From Adiantum capillus-veneris (taxonomy: Eukaryota > Streptophyta > Polypodiopsida > Polypodiales > Pteridaceae), in contig CM043952.1 of NCBI GenBank assembly GCA_014529385.2, positions 60,840,119 through 60,904,118 of the forward strand: a stretch of DNA of 64,000 bases. Direction: 5' to 3'. Numbering within the stretch: the stretch's first letter is position 1; each line of letters begins with the position of its first letter. The notes under the pieces are model-generated. The model saw nothing but the letters and a program-made list of their open reading frames with translations, ran no database searches and was not told the origin of the DNA. Positions 56,284 to 64,000 of the stretch are shown in pieces. Both the position numbers and the translations under genes were made by a program.

Positions 56284-58270
56284 CGAAAACCTTAGGTAGG
56301 TAACCGAAACTAATCCTTGAAGATTTGAATTTTTGGTTTTCCAAGAGTCTTGTTTTACATTTAGATAGGATCAGAGAGTGGAGGACTCTCTAGGTCTTAG
56401 AGGGAGTCTAGGAAGCGTGTGTCTAACCTAGATCCTTCGACTTAGGTAGATGAGGTTGACTTAGGTAGTTTTAGGTAGTAGTCGAGTTGTAGAGTAGGAG
56501 TTGGAGTGGTAGAAGCGGTGAGAAGAGAGCTTGAGAGTCCGGAGAGGCCAAAAAGCAACCAAAAACACCATTATCACCATTTCACATGATAGGTAGGAGT
56601 AGAGTAAGTAGGACATCATGATTCAAGATCTAGAGCATTTCATGCATGTACACTTGCTTGGTAGAATCATTACAAGTTTGTAAAAGACGCAAAAAGACGT
56701 GAAAGTGTGTTTGAAAGCCTAATTGAAGTCCAAAAGTTACTGTGAGTGTTTCTGATAGATCTACAGGGCATTAGGAGCATTCCTGTCAGAAAAAACTTTA
56801 ATTTTAAGCCAGGAGACATCCTGCGCGTAGGATGTCTACAGTCTAATCTGGGAGGAATTTTGGGATTTGGAGTGGACCGGTGTGTTCAGGAGGTAGGGTT
56901 TACCCTAATTTCAACCGAAAAGTGTAAATTTTGCCATATCTTGACAGGATAAGGCTAGATAGACTGAAATTACAAGACATCCTACCCAAATAGTGCCAAA
57001 ATATTATTTTGAGACCAAAAGCATAAGAGGGCTGCATGAGCATGTCTTGCATGATATATTGAGTGACTGAAAAGGGTTTCACCTCATTTGGGTAAGAAAA
57101 TTGGATTCAAAGCGGACTTTAGCACTTTTGACTGAAAAAACAAAAACAGCTGAAATTTTGGACTTTTGACATCCAAACCAAAATCTAAGCATACCACTGG
57201 GTTACTGACATCAAGGGGAAGCTGTGGGACAAATCTGGGGTCAAACAGGCCAAAAAGACATCCTACGCATAGGATGTCTTCTGAGTAATTTTGGACTCCA
57301 AACTAAATTCTGAGTATACCAAAGTGATCAGCAACTCAAGGGGAGCCTGGGTTTTGAGTTTGAAGCCATTCTGATGAAAAAGACATCCTACATGTAGGAT
57401 GTCTAATGCAAGAAAATGAAGCCAGACTTTGACTTTGAGCATAGTAAGGGGTTATATAGCCTTAGGCAAGCCTCCTAGTCAATTTTGGTCCAATTTGGAG
57501 TTGATTAGACTGATCAATACCATCAACAGACCGTCGGAGCAGATTTCTGACTCATTGACCAGCTAATAGGTGTCCAAGTCAAAAAGTAAAAGCAGATGTA
57601 AGCTCAACACAACAAGGAAAAACAACAGTGCAAAAAATCCAGGCAAAACATAGTAGGAGACATCCCACGCGTAGGATGTCTATTGGGGCATACTGCAAGG
57701 AAAACTTGACCTGGCATAGACAGTGAGATTCCATTTGGCTTGAGGGTTCCAGAACTTCTTTCAGAAGTGAATTTGGACCTTGTTTTCCCATTTGACGAAG
57801 CAAAGACTGAATTCAGACTTTTTCGCGTAAATTGACCAACAAATGAGGGAAGTACTATTCCAGATTAGCAAACCTAATCCAGAACATCAGCAGTGTATAA
57901 AATACAATAGTGGTTGAGATTAACTCTCCAGTTATACCAATCATTACTAAGATAACTTCTAGCAGATAAATGCTTTGATTCGATTGCCGAAATTAAAACG
58001 CTTGTGCACAGGTATATTCAGCAACAAAGCAAGAAGTTTTGCAGAGACTGACCCATTGCCAGGTGAGTGGTTGAATTTGTGATAAATTGCGTTGATAAGT
58101 TTGATGAATTTAGGATCAGGAAGATACATTGTTATAGACCAGAAGGTGGCAGGTGACCAAGGTAGCTTAGTGTCCTTCGAAGAGAGTGTAACTCAGGCAA
58201 GGCTAGATCCGCTAGCACCAATTATTGAGGAAGGGAGTGATATTGACACTTCGTGAGACAAATTTTTTTT
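56284..58270 (+). other. G3 untranslated leader with repeated palindromes
   Basis: About 2 kb without a long ORF. Palindromes AGACATCCTA...TAGGATGTCT occur at 56814-56837, 57256-57279, 57381-57404 (perfect) and 57658-57681, with a half-site at 56975-56987. Between 57150 and 57420 the surrounding sequence is a degenerate tandem repeat of about 125 bp. The leader may carry packaging or translational signals. Confidence 0.8.
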
Positions 58271-58271
58271 C

Positions 58272-59003
58272 ATGATGGGTAGTCAACAACCAGGAGGTTT
58301 CACCTATAATGGACCTATGCGAGGAGGAAGCACCTCCCAAAATCCTTTGAATGATTCCAGGCTCACGGTGATCTTCTTAGAGGGAACAAACTCGAGAGAA
58401 GCTCTAATCTATTCAGAATATCGAGGCCGTAAGTGCATTTGTATCGAAGAGAGGCCAGCTCAAAGATTGGAGATAATCCGAGTATATGATGATGGAGATA
58501 GATTCCGAGACGAAAAGGGGAACCACTATTTAATAGTTAGTAACCCTGAAGATTACAACAGATATGGAGATAACGTGGCGAAAGGGAAAATGGTTTCAGA
58601 AACTCAAGAACCGCCACCAAACATTGATAGGCCCGGTGCTATTTTTATGAATGATAAGAAAACAACCAGGGTTCCAACTTATAACGAGAACGTGGGAATC
58701 TACAAGCATGAGAGTGAGGGTATAGTCTCTTACTTTCGCAGCAAAGAACCACACGTAAGCGAACTAAGCAAAGACAAGGTTCTTTACTTATTCTCTTATG
58801 AAACTGCTACGGGGAAGGGCATAGTTTTTATTGATAGATACGGGCGAGAATACCAACGTATTCTCCCAGAGGAAGTAGAGAGAGCAACAGGTCCAGGAGC
58901 ATCAGCATATGCCCATGAGGGAGGGCCAAGAGCCGCCCACACCCCAAGCAAGTCAACGAATCCTTTTTCAGATGAGTATGACATTATCTCACATTCCACC
59001 TGA
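58272..59003 (+). CDS. G3 ORF1, N-terminal extension of gag, unknown function
   Basis: An open frame of 243 codons starting ATGATGGGTAGTCAACAACC. It contains RLTVIFLEGTNSREALIYSE, YRGRKCICIEERPAQRLEII and a similar later unit KVLYLFSYETATGKGIVFID and RYGREYQRILPEEVE. The two halves look like diverged copies of a small beta-rich unit (hydrophobic strand, R-G-R-K/E-x-x-x-I, E-E). It ends at a stop at 59001; the same frame resumes at 59049. In related elements this may be fused to gag. I know no family for it. Confidence 0.6.
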   Translation: MMGSQQPGGFTYNGPMRGGSTSQNPLNDSRLTVIFLEGTNSREALIYSEYRGRKCICIEERPAQRLEIIRVYDDGDRFRDEKGNHYLIVSNPEDYNRYGDNVAKGKMVSETQEPPPNIDRPGAIFMNDKKTTRVPTYNENVGIYKHESEGIVSYFRSKEPHVSELSKDKVLYLFSYETATGKGIVFIDRYGREYQRILPEEVERATGPGASAYAHEGGPRAAHTPSKSTNPFSDEYDIISHST

Positions 59004-59048
59004 CCGCAAGCATTCAACAACCAAGACCAACCAGCAAACCAGCCATCA

Positions 59049-60451
59049 TTGCAGGCATGGCTTCGACAGAGTACAACAATGGAACCAGACCGAAGCCGAG
59101 ATGGTTATCACGCCGCACGAGGGCTCAGGGATTTGCAAGAACCACCACACTATTCAAGGTATCAGGCAGAGAGTAAGCCAAAAACACAAGGGTCAACAGA
59201 GCCTGGAGGACCACCCATGGAACGAGTTCGAAGAGAAGAACCACCTCCAGCGAGAACCGTTAGAAATTATGGCTTAGGAGCACCGTTGGGAGAGGAACCA
59301 ACCTATTTAATAGAAGACCTGAGGAGGTGTATCGACTGGAACGGGGTGATCCAATGATGAGATTTGTAGACCATCGAAGAATTAGACCTTCTCAAGTGCA
59401 AAAATGGGTAAACAAGAAATACACCGGAAATAGAGACCCAAGAGATCATGTAGCAGCCTTTGTGCGTGTAATTAGAGCCGAGGAGGTGTTAGATTTTCCC
59501 ACCCAATTTGCAGGGTTTGGAATAACCTTAGAGGATGATGCTGCCACTTGGTTTGATTCTGTAGAGCGTAGAGACTTTGAGTCGATGGAGGAAGTGTTTG
59601 ATGAGTTTATTGAGGAATTCTCTCACAGGGGAATAGCTCATAATACCGTCTCACAGATCCACAAATTCAAACAGAAAGATGGAGAATTTGTACGCAAGGC
59701 AGCCCTAAGACTAAAAAGATATGTTAAGTTCTGTCCTGTTGAAGAACTGCCAACTCAGTCCAGATTTATGTTGATATTCATCCAAGGACTAAGGAATGCA
59801 GATCTCCAGAAAGACTTACATATGAAGAGGAGCACGATGTTGAATGAGTTGACCAAGGAGGCTCTGTACCTTGTGGAAAATTGTGCGGTCTACAAAGAAG
59901 GGGAGTTCAAGGACCTTGATGACGATTCATCTTCACAGCAAAGTGGAAGCAAGTCTTCTAAGACAACACCGAAAAGAGAAATAGCGGTAAACCAGGAGCA
60001 GCTAGTAGATGAAGTGCTAAAAAAGATCAACTTGTACGCCAAACCCCAGGCTAAACAGCCCAAGTGGTGTGCTATTGAACAAAAATGGACAAACCATGGG
60101 ACCGAGGAATGTTATTATAACAAGGGATATGTAAGGGAGAGACCTTACGCTCCCCAAGCTCCAATAGCTTCCCCTCAAGTTCCACCGATGCCTAGATATC
60201 AAGCAGGCAACTTACCAGGACCTGTAGGTGTAGAAAGACCACAACCTGTGTTGAGGCAACAACCACCCCTACCAGGATTACGACCAGTTGGTATAAGATA
60301 CACACCAACAGTAACTGAATCAGAAGAAAAGGCTTTGGTACCTATGCATGCATATTATGAAGATCCCAATGGATATGCGACAAACCTTGTCTATTATCCA
60401 CCGGACCACCAACTGCTGCACCGGCCGCAAGAGAAGGAAGATATAGCTTAG
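59049..60451 (+). pseudogene. gag: G3 gag
   Basis: A Pro/Arg-rich frame (59049-59357) shifts near 59327 into the capsid-type gag frame. That frame shows PRDHVAAFVRVIRAEEVLDF, TLEDDAATWFDSVERRDFES, FDEFIEEFSHRGIAHNTVSQ, FVRKAALRLKRYVKFCPVEE and FMLIFIQGLRNADLQKDLHM. A Gln/Pro-rich tail with VERPQPVLRQQPPLPG follows. It forms the particle that packages element RNA. The frame ends at 60451 because of another shift near 60400. Confidence 0.9.
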
Positions 60452-61446
60452 ATGAACGAACACTGATGTTCATAGCCAATGGAGGCATGGGTGAACAGAG
60501 ACATGCTTACCAGCAAAGAGGAGCTCAAGGAGCACATCAACAACCCAAAGGACCCTGCTACAAGTGTGGTGGAGACCATTGGTTGAGAGACTGTCCTCAT
60601 GATGAAATCATAAGAGTCAATGCGTATTGCACAGAATGTGGAATTACTCATTTGATTCCCGATTGCCCTAAAAACCCGAGAAAAGGAGCAAAAACCACCT
60701 TGAACATGTTAGAAACGGTACCTTCCAGTGGAGGATCGGAAAATGAAACAATCATACCTATTCAGGCGGTAACACAAGCCCAAGCCCAAAGAAGGACGAA
60801 CGAACCCATAGTTGAAGAACCAAAAATCGATACTCAAAGTTCAGAAACGAAAAATCAGAGAATCACTTGGACAGCTAGAAAGGTGCGTAGGAAAGCCAGG
60901 AAAGAACGAGAGCAAACAGCCCTATCCGAGGAGTTGAAACATACAAAGAACAAATTGGAGCGGTTAGAGGATCTAGCTAGCTTAAGCTCACACACCACAG
61001 CAGTCATAGCACCCAAGGAAATAGCAGAACCCAAAAGTGCAGGATCAGGAGGATCTGTACTGGCATACAAGGTAAACGAGCAGTTGGATACGCTTCTAAA
61101 AGCTTATGAAGCTCGACTTAAAAAGAACCAAACCCAGGAGCAAAGGTGGATGACTTATCCATATGCAGAAATAAAAAAACAGAGGTTGGATATGTGTAAA
61201 AAGATGATTGAGACGGCTCAATTATTGATGGAAGAACCGCTGGGTAAACTTGCAAATTGTCATGAAGCACCAGCTCCAACCCCTATCCAACCAACATTAG
61301 AGAAACATAAGGAAACAAAGGAAAGACTCACTAATGACTATGAGTCCAGAGAAGAGCCTATCATAGTGCCAAATACCACCGATGGGCAAGTGACGAGTTC
61401 CAACCTAAAATATTGGCAGAAATGGGTAAGGACGGTAAGGGTCTAG
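60400..61446 (+). pseudogene. G3 zinc knuckles and gag-protease linker
   Basis: Two Cys-His motifs with three rather than four residues before His: CYKCGGDHWLRDC and CTECGITHLIPDC (CX2CX3HX4C). They are followed by QAVTQAQAQRR, a basic segment ARKVRRKARKERE and coiled-coil-prone LKHTKNKLERLEDL. The frame opens upstream of its first ATG (REGRYSLDERTLMFIANGG), proving a shift relative to gag. Ends at TAG 61444-61446. Confidence 0.85.
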
Positions 61447-61524
61447 ATGATCTGTGGAAGCAAATCCATGAGGCCAACGAGGCTAATAGGATGAGTAACC
61501 ACATGAATAGCACGAGAAAAGAAT

Positions 61525-62739
61525 GTGATCTTACCTCCTATTGAAGAATTTAAGGCAAGATCGCAGATGAACTTTGAGATACATTCACAAGGGGGAGACC
61601 AAGGATCTATTAGTTCAGGGCACAGCCAACCAGACTCTTTGGGAACTTTACCCTCTTACCTGGGAGAGTACGAAGCCAAGTCGGAAGTGAGAGCAATCCC
61701 ATCTCAAAGACTTTCTTCTAACAAGGTGATGGATTCGCAAGGATTGATTTAGTTGTTATCCACTCCGGTGGCATGCACAATCATGTTAGCAGAACTCCTA
61801 AGGTTAAGGCCAAACATGTGGACCACAGTAGGAAAATGCCTAGAAAAATTTGGAGTGAAAGACCACACCTTGAAGCTACAAGAAGGGATCAGAGAGTTGG
61901 ACATGCCTCAACTAAACACTAGGCCAGTACCATTGAATAAGGTTAGAGAATATTGCGAGGGAGAAGACGGAAACACCACGCTATCGGTAGAATTCCAAGG
62001 AGTAGTTTCCAAGGCTATTATTGACAGTGGAGCGGGAGTTTCTATCGCTACCAAGAAAATCTGGAAAAAATGGGAAAAACCAGCTTTGAGGGCTACCAAA
62101 ATGAAACTGCAATTGGCAGATGGGTTCATGGAAAAGCCTCTAGGACTCTTAGAAAAAGTAATTGTCACTTCTTGCGGAATCGAGTATGAGCATACGTTTG
62201 CAATAGTCGATTTCGACAAAAAGAACAATTATGAGATAATCTTGGGACGACAATTCATGAGACAATTAAAGATGGTCCAAGATTGGGGTTATGACCACAT
62301 ATACCTCAGACATGGCGAAATGAAAACTAAAATACACCTGAAAGACCATAGTTACAAAGATGTAAACCAAACACCAGTGGAAGAGTTTGATTCGGCTACA
62401 ATAGCAGGATCAGAACTACCAGCATGGTTAGGGCAACCAAAAGAGCTATGGATGTGCGGAGCTTCACATTGTGGAAGCTTAAGAAGAGAGGACTGTGTCT
62501 TAGAAAGAGCAATTGAGGACAAGGAGTACATTCCGGAACCATTCCCTGAAGATGCCTTGGAACCTCTGGAATGGGAACACATACTGGCAACATTGGATGT
62601 CTGTACCATTACCGACAGTGCAACAACAAAATTTTGCGATAAGGATGGCTATAATGTGTTACTCTATTACATGGTAAGCGTTGTACCAGAAAAAGAGAGT
62701 GGAACCTCCAGAACAAGAAGAGTTTTACAACTCCTCTGA
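61525..62739 (+). pseudogene. pol: G3 retropepsin
   Basis: The first part has LPSYLGEYEAKSEV, a TAG at about 61750, then LAELLRLRPNMWTTVGKCLE. The active site KAIIDSGAGVSIATKKIWKK is intact, followed by LQLADGFMEKPLGLLEK, GIEYEHTFAIVDF and YEIILGRQFMRQL. An acidic tail (EPFPEDALEPLEWEHILATL) runs to 62739. This is the intact counterpart of the Asn-bearing protease of G1. Confidence 0.9.
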
Positions 62740-63097
62740 ACATTTGAAAGTAAATGATGATGCAGATAATGAGTGTTCAGACACGTCAAGTGAGCGTGAA
62801 AATGAAGCCGAGAATATCAAGTTTTATGATTTTGCTAATCAACACCCTACACACCAAGAACGCTATAGGAGGAAACGAGCAGGAAACAAAGCGAGAGAGA
62901 ACCTGATTCCCAGGATAAAAGGTAAAACTCACTATTTGATGCTTGTAAAAGCAGAGGATTTTGTAAAAGATCAAATATCAGGAAAATTCTCAAAAAATCG
63001 AATAGAACGAACGCGAGAAGAAATAAAACAGGTACGAAAATCTAAAACCGAATCAAAATCACAAGAATTTCACAAATCAAAAAAAGACCAAGAGTAG
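62681..63097 (+). pseudogene. G3 protease to reverse transcriptase linker
   Basis: The frame shifts near 62690. Acidic (NDDADNECSDTSSERENEAE) then basic (RYRRKRAGNKARENLIPRIK) segments end at TAG 63095-63097. The frame then continues open into reverse transcriptase, so the stop is probably a single substitution. Confidence 0.75.
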
Positions 63098-64000
63098 ACC
63101 AAACTGGAGCGTAAACGGAAATACCAAGAACTGAAACGGTCTTTGAGAGAGATATGGACTACTGAAGAAGATAGTGATGGTAAAGGGGAGTCAAAAAAGG
63201 GCAACATGAACGTACCAGCACACTATCGAAAATTTACTATCCAGAACAAAAAAATCATCATGACACCACCAGTCAGGGAAAGAACCAGCCAAGAATCTTA
63301 CGATGGGCCTGAAAATGCAAAAAAGATAGACCTCGCAGAACCAGGTGAAAAGCCTCAGCCCGTCTATATAGCTAACGATTTAGAGCCTGAGGAGGAAGCA
63401 CAGCTAACACAACTTCTCAAGAAGTATAAATATGTGTTCGTTTGGTCCTATAAAAACCTCAAAGGAGTTGATCCATTGATATGCCAACATACAATTCCTT
63501 TGAAATCGGATGCAAAACCTAGCAAACAACGTCCTTATACATATAATGACACATTTGCTAAACGAATCAAAGAAGAGATTGATAAACTGATGGAAGTTGA
63601 ATTCATCTATGAGATCGAACATACAGATTGGGTGTCACCAATTGTGGTAGTTCCCAAAAAGAATGAAAAACTGCGAGTGTGTGTAAACCTCAAGAAGGTG
63701 AATGCAGCAACCATAATGGATAATTATCCCTTACCAATCACAGAACATGTACTTGAGCGAGTGGCCGGAAAACGGGCTTATTCCTTTCTGGGTGGGTTTT
63801 CAGGATACAATCAACTGGCAATAGCAAGGGAGGATCAACACAAAACAGCGTTTGCCACAGAATGGGGGATTTATGCGTATCGAGTTATGTCATTTGGCTT
63901 AACTAATGCACCAGCCACTTTCCAGAGGTTAATGACTCACTCATTCAAGGAATACCTAAGAATATTCTTAGAAATTTACATGGATGACCTGTGTGTACAC
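63098..64000 (+). pseudogene. pol: G3 reverse transcriptase (runs off the window)
   Basis: Open to the window edge. Motifs: YVFVWSYKNLKGVDPLICQH, KQRPYTYNDTF, DWVSPIVVVPKKNEKLRVCV, NYPLPITEHVLERVAG, AYSFLGGFSGYNQ, FGLTNAPATFQRLM and IYMDDLCVH with YMDD at 63977-63988. In SFLGGFSGYNQ the catalytic Asp of SFLDGFSGYNQ is Gly (codon GGT at 63791-63793), so the polymerase should be inactive even without other damage. Confidence 0.92.

Larger units (their letters stand above)
55350..64000 (+). mobile_element. G3: Ty3/gypsy element of the G1 family, 3' part outside the window
   Basis: Plus-strand order: LTR, tRNA-Asp primer site, long leader, ORF1, gag, zinc knuckles, protease, reverse transcriptase. 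It was inserted into or beside the L1-type LINE at about 55350. Stops at 59001 and 63095 and frameshifts near 59327, 60400, 61440 and 62690 show decay. Integrase and the 3' LTR lie beyond 64000. Confidence 0.92.

Overview
This window looks like nuclear DNA of a land plant. The support is plant-type Ty3/gypsy and Ty1/copia elements, an Athila/Ogre-style tRNA-Asp primer site, plant-type LINEs, SINE-like repeats and an intronless ribosomal-protein pseudogene. Very long CT/CA/GT microsatellites and old, layered transposons suggest a large repeat-rich genome, possibly a fern, lycophyte or bryophyte; the sequence does not settle which. I found no intact host gene, no RNA gene of a standard class and nothing prokaryotic.

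Layout. 0-10.8 kb: an eL19 (RPL19) processed pseudogene, a duplicated SINE-like unit, a possible elongin-C-like exon pair among microsatellites, a candidate terminal-inverted-repeat element, a decayed LTR-element ORF with its primer site, and AT-rich repeats. 10.8-27.2 kb: four copies of a roughly 5.3-kb unit that I do not recognise. The first copy is inverted and the next three are head-to-tail. Each carries some of the following parts: coding-like segments here called ORF-B and ORF-C, a hairpin cassette, a palindrome with a G/C-run loop, a GGTAYT hexamer array and a SINE-like stretch. A truncated copia gag sits in the third copy. 27.2-33.3 kb: a decayed, apparently spliced coiled-coil gene on the minus strand, with a recurring AATAATCGCGATTATT palindrome in its candidate intron.

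33.5-41.3 kb: a 5'-truncated Ty3/gypsy element (G1, minus strand) with two unusual features, a tandem zinc-finger region before integrase and a second retropepsin-like domain after it. 41.3-42.7 kb: repeat fragments shared with 6-7.6 kb. 42.8-51.8 kb: a nearly full-length chromovirus (G2, minus strand) with both LTRs and a perfect TATTA target duplication, inserted in the reverse transcriptase gene of a LINE. 52.4-54.1 kb: the LINE tail and microsatellites. 54.2-55.35 kb: an L1-type LINE fragment (minus strand). 55.35-64 kb: the 5' part of a second copy of the G1 family (G3, plus strand), running off the window inside reverse transcriptase. Its leader holds a repeated palindrome.

The mobile elements encode the usual gag, protease, reverse transcriptase, RNase H and integrase parts. 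All copies are damaged by stops, frameshifts or deletions, so none looks autonomously active.
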